The position numbers were made by a program, and so were the translations under genes. Below the pieces are notes generated by a model. The model was not told the origin of the DNA. It did no database searches and was given only the letters and a program-made list of their open reading frames with translations. Of a DNA stretch of 64,000 nt, positions 1 through 11,009 are shown one piece after another (the stretch's first letter is position 1; the number at the start of each line of letters is the position of its first letter). The stretch comes from Hippophae tibetana (lineage: Eukaryota; Streptophyta; Magnoliopsida; Rosales; Elaeagnaceae): contig CM072802.1 in the NCBI GenBank assembly GCA_037013495.1, positions 61,685,983 to 61,749,982 on the forward strand. Direction: 5' to 3'.

Positions 1-29
1 ATTTTTAATGATGTAAAGTTAGTTCGGTG

Positions 30-545
30 AAAAATCGATGCTACATGTATCGTTGTTTGACACGTAGAACCGACGCTACATCCTACGTGTATTTTTTTAT
101 TTTAAAAAAATGCAGTTTAGAATTGAAATTATATAGCAAATTTTTTTTTAATTTTTTAGCCAATTATTATTTTATTTAAACTGTTTAAAATTGAATTTTG
201 ATATATATATATATATAGTATAATTTTTTTCTTTTTTTTAAGTCAATTTGTTTTTAAAATTATATAATTTTGTGTATTTGTTTGGATACTTAATTTTATG
301 TACGTACATGAAATATTTGCAAAATGCAAACAAGTTTTCAAAAAGTATAAAAGGTTTTATAATTAAAATCAAATAAAATAATAATTGACCAAAAAATAAA
401 AAAAATTGTACTATTTAATTTCAATTTTAAAACTACAATTTGAAAATAAAAAATACACGTAGTACGTAGTGTCGGTTGACGTGTAGAACCAACGCTACAC
501 ACGGGATAGCGTCTATTCTACACGTCCTATGGACGCTACGTCCTA
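30..545. repeat. CACTA subterminal repeat zone, unit A
   Basis: Short motifs matching TAGYGTCGRTT or its complement AAYCGACRCTA recur in both orientations: near 36, 68, 466, 487, 506 and 531, with three more beyond the solo LTR near 2708, 2749 and 2770. Many are joined to ACACGTAG/CTACGTGT. In CACTA elements such as Spm, short subterminal repeats are bound by the TnpA-type protein; that role is inferred by analogy. The equivalent zones are 27770-28285 and 55510-56025. Confidence 0.7.
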
Positions 546-926
546 CGTGTATTTTTTTATTTTAAAATTGAAATTAAATAGTATAATTTTTTTATTTTTT
601 AGTTCAATTATTATTTTATTTTAACTATAAACCTTTTATATTTTTTGGAAAACTTTTCTGTATAGTATAAAATATTTTTCATGTTATCCAATTCAATAAC
701 TAGTGTGAAAAACATGTACGTACATAAATTAAGTATCAAACAAATATACAAAGTTATATAATTTTAAAAAGAAATTGACTAAAAAAAAAGAAGAAAAAAT
801 AATACTATTTATATATCCGAATTCAATTTTAAAGATTTCAAATAAAATAATAATTGACAAAAAATTGTACTATATAATTTCAATTTTAAACTGCATTTTT
901 AAAATAAAAAAATACGCATAGCACGT

Positions 927-2704
927 TGATGAGCGAAAACCGACATCGTCGATTCTTGCCAATACTTTGGTTTTTAATATTTATAAAACTCTCGCAAGTG
1001 CACGAATCATTTCGAAGAAAATGATAAGTATACTCCCAAGGTCGATCTAAGGAAGGAATGTATGTGGTTTCTAATTTATTATTCAAACTTTTAAAAAGGA
1101 AATTAAATCCTAAACATCCTCTCTCGATATTTTGGGGTTTTGTGTTTTTATCTACTTACATAAAAATAAACATAGATTCAATAAACATTCATGCAAATTT
1201 ATCTTTTATTATAGTGGAGTATTTATGGATATAATAACTAAGTTAATTATGCTTGCTCATATTATTTAGGTTATTAAAGATATGAATTGATATTTATTGA
1301 TTCTCCCTTTTTTGTATGAATACCACCTTTGGTGGGGTTAGATATTCTTTGTTAACTAAACAAATCAATTAACACCTATGGGTGGGGTTGATAACTAATT
1401 TGGTTAATTAAATTAATTCCTTTTTCTAAGAGATTGAAAATGAACCATTTAAATGCCACCTTTGGTGGGGTTAGACAGTTTAAACTTTATTCAAGGTGTC
1501 CAAATTAAACCTAAGAATTTAGCTATCCGAGTACTAACTTTTAAGTTTTAAAACCACTACAGAAAAGATGTTGTCAATACATTTTCATATAATAATTCTT
1601 ATAAAAACTTTTGAAATAGAGCTTCACTCTAACTACCGAGCGATTGTACCAACAAATAAAAGAGCACTACTCTAAATCATACCGGATAACTAAACCTTAA
1701 AATCTAATTTTCAGGTTTAAGTTTGTGATGAAAAATAATATATTTCTCTCTAACATTCTTAATATAAAATCTTGAATAAAAACAAAATCAATTCATTTTA
1801 GAGATTTTCACCTATTTAATATTTCGCAAGCATAACAACGTTATTATTACATCATGTTTATAAACAGCCAGCACAGTTAAATTAAATATAACATGTAAGA
1901 ATAAAGCATAAAAAATAACTGTAAAGAAAATAAAATCCTTACCGAACTTCGACGCTATTCCCGTTGCCGGAAAACCTCCAAGCGGAATTTGCACTCCAAT
2001 TTAATGAATCAAAAAGCTAAAAAATCACAAAAACATAACTAGTTCTTCCCAAAAAAGGAAGAACTCTAAAACTAAGAGAAATTAACCAAGAAAAACTAAA
2101 AACTAAGAAAAACTAAAAATCTAAGAAAAGAGAGAAAAGAATGTATTTTGAGGTGTGTTTAGAAGTGAAGGGAAGGGGGGGTATTTAAGGTGAGGATGAA
2201 GAGAAAAAGTGAGTGAAAAAATGTTAAAAAGTGGTAAAAATGCGGAATGGAATTGCTGAGGTCATTGACGACGTCAGCTTGACGTCATGGGGCGGTTGCA
2301 CGTGAAAAATGGGGCGAAACGGGCGTCGGCGCGAGCGGATGGGCTTGGGCGCTGGCACACGCGGGACTGGGCGCGCGGCTGGGTAGCTACGCGACACGGC
2401 GACGCGATTTTCTCCTTTTTGACATTTTTGACCTTTTTGACCCATTTTGTCCAATTTTTCCATATTTGTTGACCTTTCCCCATTTATTTATTAATATATT
2501 TGTGATGTATTGCTTCTAGTATTCCTCTTTGAGTCTTTAAGTTATGTTTTTAAGCCAAAATACCTGAAAAACAATAAAAATACCCGTGATTCCGAAAAAG
2601 ACAAATTTATATAAATATATGATAAAACATATAAATATATATATTTTTAATCAATTAATGTGCATAAAATCATGGTTTTTTTAGTGCTTTTTGAGCACTC
2701 ATCA
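927..2704 (-). mobile_element. Solo LTR of a long-LTR retrotransposon, unit A
   Basis: A 1778-bp segment starts TGATGAG and ends CTCATCA (TG...CA with a 7-bp inverted terminal repeat). It is flanked by the 5-bp target-site duplication CACGT (922-926 and 2705-2709). No internal domain is attached, so it is a solo LTR. Orientation is minus: read that way it has a TGACGTCA pair (2271-2287), a GC-rich block (2290-2405), a weak TATA (TTAAATA, ~2190), pyrimidine-rich leader DNA, a splice-donor-like GTAAGG near 1943, and three CCACC-loop-GGTGG hairpins (1324-1470). It interrupts the CACTA subterminal zone. A second, more complete copy with a better TATA is at 22815. Confidence 0.88.
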
Positions 2705-3391
2705 CACGTAGCGTCGGTTGATGTGTTGAACCGATTCTACACACGTGTATAGTGTCGATTCCACCTGTGTAGCATCAGTTCGACACGTCAACGGATGATA
2801 TCCACACGTATTAATCCATTTCTATTCTCTCTTCTTCATCAGAACGTCTTTTTCAATTTGCCCAGCAAAAAAAAAACCTCAAAACCGAGCTCACTTCCTC
2901 CACTCTTTCTCATTTTCCGACCACCCCCGACCACCATTTTAAGTCGTTTTGTGGGTTATCTTCCTCTCCATATTATCTTTCAGATCTCCTATTTTTTTTA
3001 GTGAAATACTCAAAATAATTATACCTATTTTCTCACTTATTATCACTTACAAAACACCCATTTTTTCTTCATTTCCTTCATTTAGTCATTTCATTTACTC
3101 TTGTAAGTATTTGTATTAATCTTATGCACTTATTATTCAGTTTTCTTTTTTTGTATAAATTTTTTATTTATGTATATTTTGCATTATGCTTATTATATGT
3201 TTGGCTGATTTTTTGTGCAAATAATATCTGGATGCTGTGGGTTTGAGGGACTATAATATTTACCGTACGTGGATAAATTTATTTACATATAAATAATTAT
3301 ATTTTATTAAGTTAAAATAATACAATTTCAAAATGATTAAAATGATAAATTTTTGTATTATGTATGTTTTGAAATATATTCTAATAATTAG

Positions 3392-6345
3392 GACTACATT
3401 CCTAGAGTTGAAAGTTTTATGAAATTTGATTGTAGAAATAGTAATAATGAAATTAGTATGATTTGATACCCATGTGTTAAATGTAAAAATGAGAAATTTC
3501 ATGAAGTTGACGAGGTTAACTATCATCTTATCCATTATGGTATTCTTTTGAGCTATAAATGTTGGTATTATCATGGAAAAAATATTGATAATACTTATGG
3601 GGGAAAAGATAAATAAGAATGTGAATGGATTACATACATCTTATCATAATGTATAGACAAAAAATATGTTTCATGGTGTTGAAGATGAACTACGTGAGGA
3701 TGATCCAAAAACCTTTAAAAAACTTCTAGAAGATGCCAAAAAACCGTTGTATCCAAAATGAAAGAAATACACTAAAATTTTGGGATAGGTTTATTTGTAC
3801 AATGTGAAGGCAAAACCTGGTTTTTTTGACAAGGGATTCACAGAATTACTAAATCTACTAGTCGATATGTTTTATGAGGGTATTGAATTTCCATCTTCAA
3901 TGTATGAAGAGAAGGAATCTCTTAGTCGATTTGGCATGGAATATGATAAGATTCATACTTGTCCAAATGATTGCATTCTTTATAGAAAAGAATATGAGAT
4001 TTTAGATGATTGTCCGATGTGTAAAGAATTGAGATGGAAGCATGCTACAAATGAGACAACATCTAAGAAAGGCATACCCGCAAAGGTTGTTTGGTACTTT
4101 TCTCTGATTCCTCATTTTCAAATGTTGTTCAAAAGTAAAGAGATATCAAAGATGTTGAATTGGCATTTAGATAATTGATATGGTGATAGGGTGCTATGTC
4201 ATCCTCGTGATTCTCTAAATTGGAAAGTAGTAGATAATTTATCCCTTCAATTTGCATCTAATCCGCGCAATCTTCATCTTGCCATTGCTGCTGATGGAAT
4301 TAATCCACATAGTTCCCTTAGTAGTAGATATAGTTGTTGGCTAGTAATTATGGTAACATACAACCTTCCTCCCTGGTTGTGTATGAAAAGAAAATTCATG
4401 ATGTTAACATTATTGATCTCAGGACTGAAACAACCCGGTGTTGATATTGATGTATATTTCCAACCTCTAATAGATGATATAAAGACGTTGTGGAATGATG
4501 GTGTAAATTTTTACGATGCACATAAAGAAGAACACTTTAACATGAGAGGGGTCCTTTTATGGACAATTAATGCTTTTCCTACTTATGAAAACTTATCAGG
4601 ACATGCAACAAAAGGTAACAAGGGATGCCCTTTATGTAGTGATGGCACTTCTGCAACTTATCATGTTCATGGACAAAGGATGCCTTATAGAAGACATAAA
4701 ATATTTTTTCCATCTGGACACAAGTTTAGATAAAAAAAGAAATTGTTCGATGGTGAAGAAGATCATGATCATGCACCCTGATGTCTGCAAGGTGTTGAGA
4801 TATTAAGGAAATTAAATGGTATGACATTCAAACGATATGGAAAGATGAAAAAAGAATACTCAGTAAGGTAGGGAAACGAAAGAGGTCATCTAATGAATAG
4901 GGTGAAAATGAAAAAGAAGGAGAATCAGTAGACCATGGTTGTTGGAATAAAAAATCAATATTTTGGGAATTATCTTATTGGAAAGACCTACACATTCGTC
5001 ACATCTTAGATGTCATGGACATTAATAAAAATGTATCTGAGAGCTTGATTGGTAGATTACTTAATATACCTACAAAAACGAAGGATGGAATTAAAGTAAG
5101 ACTAGATTTAAAGAAACTAGGTATACGATCTGGATTGCCACCAAGGGTGAAAAATGATAAGAATCGAACATACTTGCCACCAGCATCATATAAAATGTCA
5201 ACAAAATAGAAGGATGTGTTTTGTAAATGTTTGGCGGGTGTGAAATTTCCTGATGGTTACTCATCCAACTTAAGAAATTTTGTGTCTATCACCGATAAGA
5301 AACTTTATGGATTGAAATCACATAATTGTTATATCTTAATGCAACAGTTATTACCACTAGCTATTAGATCAATTCTTCCAAATCATGTTCAATTATCAAT
5401 AATTCATTTGTGTTCATTCTTCAATACAATATACAAGAAATCTATATCAATTGGCGAGTTAAACTCTTTATAGAAAAGTGTTGTAGAGACTTTGTGTCTA
5501 ATTGAAAAATATTTTCCTCCTTCTTTCTTCAATATAATGATTCACTTGTGTGTTCATTTAGTTCGAGAGGTTCAATTGTGTGGTCCTACTTACTTAAGAT
5601 GGATGTATCCTTTTGAGAGATATATGCAAGTCTTTAAAGGATATGTAAATAATAGAAATCGACCTGAATGATGCATGGTGGAACGTTACATTGCTGAAGA
5701 GGCAATTGAGTTTTGTTATGAATACTTTAGTGGTTGCATCGAAATTGGGAATCCTATGCATAAGTTTTTCTTAGAATGTAACATGATCCAAGTAGAAAAC
5801 CCTATGCTTGGTGGAATTAAGAAATTGTTTATTGATCGCACTCGATGGGAAAAAGCACACCGAATCATTTTGGTAAATAATAATTAGGCATAACCGTATA
5901 TAGAGTAAGTGATGTTTAACATTTCCATTTATGCAAAAATTAATTTTTATTTAACTGTTAATGATGATATTTACTTCATATATCCTTAATAACATTACAG
6001 AATGCATTTAAACTTATTGAAGATCGATTCTTGTTATAAAAAAAGGAGGAGAAAAATGATCGTATGATGAACATAAGCGAGAGCTTATTAATTGGTTATG
6101 CAACCATATAAGTGTCACATACAAGAATTTATTAGTACTTCTATGCAATGTTTTAAAACTTTACTTTAAACACATTTCATGTTTTTTGTATACATAGATT
6201 CAAGATGAACTCAAGAAACCCAATCATAAAATAACAGAAAGTTTAGAATGGCTTGCACATGGTCCAAAATTCGATGTCAAATCATTTTCTAGTGTCACAA
6301 TAAATGGATCGAGGTTTACGACTCAAGCTGGGACAAAGTCCGAGT
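3392..6345 (+). pseudogene. TNP2-like CACTA transposase pseudogene (Transposase_21 family), unit A
   Basis: Decayed plant CACTA transposase. A transposase-associated N-terminal region is visible from 3392 (YPCVKCKNEKF, YHLIHYGILLSYKCW). It is followed by a LYNVKAKPGFFDK segment, the CPNDCILYRKEYE and CPMC motifs (~3957-4020), NLPPWLCMKRKF, the DIDVYFQPLIDDIKTLW core (~4438-4490), HATKGNKGCPLC (~4600) and C-terminal PDGYSSNL, GPTYLRWMYPFERYM, RYIAEEAIEFC and WLAHGPKFDVKSF (~6250). In-frame stops lie at 3464, 4176, 4731, 5207, 5471, 5669 and 5885. The frame changes at least once between 4733 and 5015. Intron-like stretches end at AG near 5999 and 6198. The coding homology ends at a junction with telomere-like repeats, so the protein is both mutated and truncated. 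In intact relatives it cuts and joins element ends. Confidence 0.9.
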
Positions 6346-8216
6346 AAGGTTTAGGGTTAAAATTATTATTTTTCAAAATATGATTTAGGGTTGTAGAATT
6401 TTGGATTTAGGGTTTAGGGTTAAAATTATTATTTCTCTAAATAGGGTTTAGGGTTGTTGGATTCGGGATACATGTTATAGGGTTTATGGTTATATTTGTG
6501 GGTTAAGGTTTAGAGTTAAATTTATTATTTTTCTAAATAGGGTTTAGCGTTTTGTGATTTGGGATTTGGTTTTTATGGTTTAGGGTCATATTTGTGGGTT
6601 AAGGTTTAGGGTTAAAATTATATTTTTTTTTCTAAATAGGATCTAGGGTTTTGGGATTTGGGATTTAGTATCTTGGTTTAAGTTTTAGGACTTTGAGTTT
6701 AGGGTTATACTTAGGGTTGGAGTAAAATTGGAAAAACAATTTGATATAAGAATGAAATCTTGATTCCTTAAGTGGGAAAAGGAATTAAGATTACTTCAAT
6801 TCTAGGATTTGTTTTCATTTTATTCTCACTTTTCAGCTCAACCAAATATAAAATTGGAAGGAATCATTTTTTATTTCATTCCATTCCAGTCAACCAAATG
6901 TAGGGTAATGTAATATTACCTTTTCATATACAAAAATATAATAAACATTCTCTATCAAAATATATTCCACCTAATCCAAAACATGTCCCAATATACCGTC
7001 AACCAAAAAATTCTAGGATTTATTCAACAACTTCAACTTTGACATATACCAATTGTCTTTACATAAACTAACAAGATAATATAACTCCAATGAAAAAATC
7101 CAAGTCTAAGAAAATGGAGAAATCAATGGATTTTGAGAGGTAGGTGCTACTTGTGATATTGTACTAAAGAATTATGATTCAATATTTTGACTAAGTTTAT
7201 TTTAGAGTCTCATCATCACCTCTTGTCATTGAGCCATCATCTCCTGTTGTTGAGTAAATATCTCAATATGATAATCCCGAGTTTAAATTTGATTATCGTG
7301 GACATAAAATTTGAACACTTTTGAGAAGGATAACAGAATTAAATCGGAATGGGATTGTGAATATGAATGGAATGGAATCATTTTTTTGCGTTTCACTACT
7401 TGAATCAAAAAAGGAATTAGGGTTGTAGTGTTTGATTTACAATTGTAATGGAATGTAAAACACTCTATATTACCTTAATACTAATATATTCTCTAAAATT
7501 TAAATAATATTATTTAATTATTATTTTTTCATTAGAAAAAATATATTATTGAAATTATTATGTTACTAAATAATTATTACTTAAAAATAAAATATATTTT
7601 AAAAACTATTTTTTTTAAATAGGGTTTAGGTTTATGAGATTTGGACTTTATGATTTAGGGTTTATGGTTATATTTGTGGGTTAAGGTTTAGGGTTAAATT
7701 TATTATTTATCTAAAGAGGATTCATGGTTGTGGGATTTGGGGTTTAGGGTTTAGGGTTTAAGGTCATATTTGTGGGTTAAGGTTTAGGGTTAAAATTATT
7801 ATTTTTCTAAATAGGGTTTAGGGTTATGGGATTTAGGATTTGGGGTTTAGTGTTTAGGGTTTAGGGTTATATTTGTGGGTTATGGATTAGGGTTAAAATT
7901 ATTATTTTTCTAAATAGGATGTAGGGTTTAGGGTTTAAGTTTATATTTGTGGGTTAATGTTTAGGGTTAAAAGTATTATTTTTCAAAATAGGGTTTAGGT
8001 TGTTAGATTTGGGGTTTACGTTATAGGGTTTAGGGTTATATTTGTGGGTTATGGTTTAGGGTTAAAATTTTATTTTTCTAAATAGAGTTTAGGGTTTCGT
8101 GATTTTGGATTTGGAGTTTAAGATTTGGGGTTATATTTGTGTGTTTAGATTTAGGGTTTAAATTATTATTTATCTAACTAGGGTTTTCGATTTTAGGATT
8201 TAAGATTTTTGTCTCT
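6346..8216 (+). repeat. Degenerate telomere-like (TTTAGGG) arrays around a ~0.9-kb spacer, unit A
   Basis: Two arrays (6346-6716 and 7612-8216) are built from degenerate TTTAGGG words. They have a higher-order period of roughly 90-100 bases: GGTTTAGGGTTAAAATTATT, then TTTTTCTAAATAGGG, then GGGATTTGGG, then ATATTTGTGGGTTAAGG. Between them is a spacer (6717-7611) with GGAATCATGATTCC-like and TGTAATATTACC stretches and no coding content. The same array/spacer family recurs at 11010-13174 and, inverted, at 25813-27640. These are interstitial repeats, not a chromosome end. The arrays interrupt the CACTA transposase. Confidence 0.85.
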
Positions 8217-8235
8217 TTTAGAGAACATAAAATCA

Positions 8236-10230
8236 TGCAAGTATACACGGTCACAAGTAATAATATGATTAAGTAAAATATCGTTCCCACGGAGATTTGT
8301 TACTAGTGTTCCTTAATACTAAAATTATTTCAACCTGAGTTTATCCATATATTCGATAATTTGATGCAGTTTGATTAACTAGTTTTTATAACAGTTTATA
8401 AGAAAATTCTAGGATTGTAGTTTCACCAAATTAATCCACTTGAACATTTTATTTTTTCTTGATTTATGTTCTCGTATTTTAAGTTGTTAACCAAGAACTC
8501 CTAATTTATCCATATATCTCTTCCGAGCTCCATACAGACACATCTCACTAAAATAATTCATTATATTCCTATGAGAATTAAATTCAACCAGATTTATTAA
8601 GTTCTAAGTTCTCAAATAGTTACACATACAATAAAAGTATATTCCTATCCCTTATATATATACGTTATTTTATAACGAGCAACACACAAAAATGTATTTT
8701 CCAAGTTTATTTAAGTGTCACGTATCAATTAATTAATCTTCCGATAATTAAAAGCATTAAGCATAGATAAAATAAACAACTTAAAACTGTTCCATAAATC
8801 ATTCAAAAATAATTAATTCAAGTTTCATAATTTAAGCTACACTGCAACCCTAGAACAAATAAATTAGTTCATAGCAGAAATTAAAATTACAACACAACAA
8901 CAATCAAACATTTCAGAGAAATAAAATTTAAAAGAAAAAAAGATTAGGAGAAACTCTTTCACGATTCCTCAATGAAAATTAAATTTCTTCCCTTTCCTTG
9001 TTCTTCGTTGTCTTCTTTCTCTCTATTTCCTAAGAAAATACAACATAAAAATTGTTAAATAAAAGTTTCTGCGTATTTTACAACACGTAGAGAGAAACTA
9101 AAACTTAAGTGAAAAAGTGGAAAAATGCAAAACTAAAAACTAAACTCCAACTTTTTTCTCGCGTCCAAATATATCCCCCTATACAATTTTTTTTTATCAA
9201 GATACATGTATTGGGGGACAAAAAGACATGGGAGGAATTAAAATAAATAACACGGGTGAAAACCGTTCTGTGTTTTTCTAATTTTTTTTTCTTTAAATGC
9301 ATGCCACGTGTCATCATTTTATTGGCTGCAAGATATGAAGAGACATGTGGCAGACTTTCATTCGGTGGGGAGAATGGGCGCATGGAGAACAGCTGGACTG
9401 AGTCGCACAAGATCTTATCGCGTTGGAAGTGTGCGACAGTTGGCTTCGATACGTGGCGACGCAGAAAGAGGTGGTGAGTGGGTGTCGTTTCTGTGTTTTT
9501 ATTTTAACAAATACATGCCATGTGTCGTCATATGATTCCCTGAAATATTGAGGAAACACGTGGCTGCTTTTTATTCGGTGAAATGCGATGGTGCACTCTG
9601 ATGCGATGAACAGCGTCGCACGGGAGTGTAGGCGAGCAGCTCGGTGCGTGACAGCTTGATTCCACGCGGTTAAATCTAAACCTTTCAACTGATCCAACGG
9701 TGAGCGATGCAGCTCGGGAGAAACTTCTGCGCAGTCGACACGTGGGTCCCACTCTGCACGCCAGCCTGCGTGGCAGGTGGGCCCTACTCGGTGCCGAGTC
9801 GCGTGCTTCAGGAATACCGGGTCCATTCTCTTTTGTCGTGTCTTGTTTGCATGCGCCAGATCTTGACCGTTGATTGGACGATCGAACGGTGAGTGTTGGG
9901 CATTGTGAATGTCACGAGTGGCTCCTTCTACTGCGCAGAAAATTCAACTTTCATTAATTGCATTTTGACCCACAAATTTAATTCAAATTAACTTATAATC
10001 TTTTGATATTTTCAATTTAACCCACTTTTAATTCAAATTAAATTTTAAGCTTTTTATAATTGCAATTAAGTCCCTTTTTATTAAAATTCATTAATTTTCT
10101 TGAAAATATATTTATTAAAAACTAATACTAAATATTAATTTAATTAATTAAAAATTAACTAAAAATGTAAAGAACTAGCAATTATAATTAATAAAATAGA
10201 CGAAAATAACAGTATAAAATACAGTTATCA
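8236..10230 (-). mobile_element. Ty3/gypsy-like 3' LTR, unit A
   Basis: A ~1995-bp LTR on the minus strand. It starts TGATAACTGTATTTTATAC just after a polypurine tract (AAGTTTGGGGGTG, complement of 10231-10243) and ends ...GTGTATACTTGCA at 8236. The end sequence with TATACACGGTCACAAG and ATCGTTCCCACGG nearby is typical of many plant gypsy LTRs. It contains a GC-richer block (9290-9960) with a partial ~215-bp internal duplication around CATGCCACGTGTCATCAT (9298) and CATGCCATGTGTCGTCAT (9514). Open frames of up to 170 codons here look incidental. I did not find a second LTR or a target-site duplication. Confidence 0.65.
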
Positions 10231-10996
10231 CACCCCCAAACTTAAGATTTTGCTAACCCTCGAGCAAAAGGCAAGAAATAAAACAAGAATAAATGCTTTT
10301 AAAATAGCGATTTTTAAAATATTTCTTTTTGTTTATTTCAAATAACATAACTCAAAGAAATAAAAGAATTTTATCTAAACGTTGAAATTAATATAAAAGT
10401 ATATTACATTTTCACAATGAATTTAGTGTGTGTGTGAAGTCTTTTCATATTTTATCACATATAATCCGGATCAGTTTATGCAAATATGAGTGCAATTTAT
10501 TTTTAATGAAATCGCATATCTCATAAGTTTATTTTTCATTTCTTTCTCCACTAATGTAGACAAACACAAAATCAATAGGACTTTATTAAGCTTGTAATGT
10601 ATGGGTTAGGTAAAGGTAGGATAAAGGATAATATTTAGCTAAAAACTTTTCCTAAACACATCATTTTAGGATTTAAACGAGATACGATCTATCATCACAA
10701 TAACTACTTCCCAATTTGGGATTTAACATCACATACAATACTCATTTTTTTCTTTTTTTCTATTTTTTTTCCTTTTTTTAACAGTATCCTCTCTTTTTTT
10801 CCGATATATCTGCACGTATATATATATTTAGTAGGCTTTTGAAAATGAGATAAAAATATATATATAAACTTTGAGGCTCAAAAGGGGTATACTATGGATA
10901 AAGCATATGAAGGTAGATAGATAGGCTCAAACGATCCAAAGATAGCCTAAATCATTTTCTTAGTTAAATGTTATCTATAATTTCGCCTCGAGAGAA
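10231..10996 (-). mobile_element. Ty3/gypsy 3' internal non-coding remnant, unit A
   Basis: Adjoins the LTR at its polypurine tract. Read on the minus strand, it has the non-coding sequence that follows pol in many plant gypsy elements: a CTCGAGGGTTAGC stretch, TTTGTGTTTGTCTACATTAG (~10550) and a poly-A/T-rich part (10745-10805). No coding motifs remain. It is truncated near 10996 by telomere-like spacer DNA. The copy in unit B is 37970-38735. Confidence 0.55.
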
Positions 10997-11009
10997 AATC
11001 AGGGCATAA

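Larger units (their letters stand above)
1..6345 (+). mobile_element. CACTA/EnSpm DNA transposon, 5' part, unit A
   Basis: Relic of a CACTA element read on the + strand. Its terminal CACTAGTACAAAA lies just outside the window here, but is seen at 27694 and 55434 in the next units. Order: a subterminal zone rich in TAGCGTCGGTT-like motifs (about 30-545 and 2705-2800) interrupted by a solo LTR; a leader region (2800-3391) with a strong splice-donor-like GTAAGT near 3101; then a decayed TNP2 transposase. The element stops abruptly at about 6345, where TTTAGGG-type repeats begin. No 3' terminus (…CTAGTG in a TIR context) was found, so it is truncated and non-autonomous. Confidence 0.85.

Noticed and set aside
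1812..1994. 60-codon frame starting MQIPLGGFPATGIASKFG in the LTR, repeated in every copy
   Set aside because: It runs straight through a donor-like GTAAGG into AT-rich sequence, and its initiator ATG is changed in context in the LTR at 23640. It may be leader sequence of the retroelement, but a real protein cannot be supported.
3260..3574. 104-codon minus-strand frame
   Set aside because: It is the antisense shadow of the decayed transposase N-terminus; the + strand carries the family motifs.
6346..8216. A true chromosome end or terminal telomere
   Set aside because: The repeats are degenerate, mixed with AT-rich filler and spacers, present in both orientations and flanked by transposons on both sides.
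9314..9826. 170-codon open frame on the minus strand (and overlapping frames at 9105-9892)
   Set aside because: It lies inside the GC-rich part of a gypsy LTR, has no recognisable domain, and several overlapping frames on both strands are equally open, as expected from GC-rich non-coding DNA.
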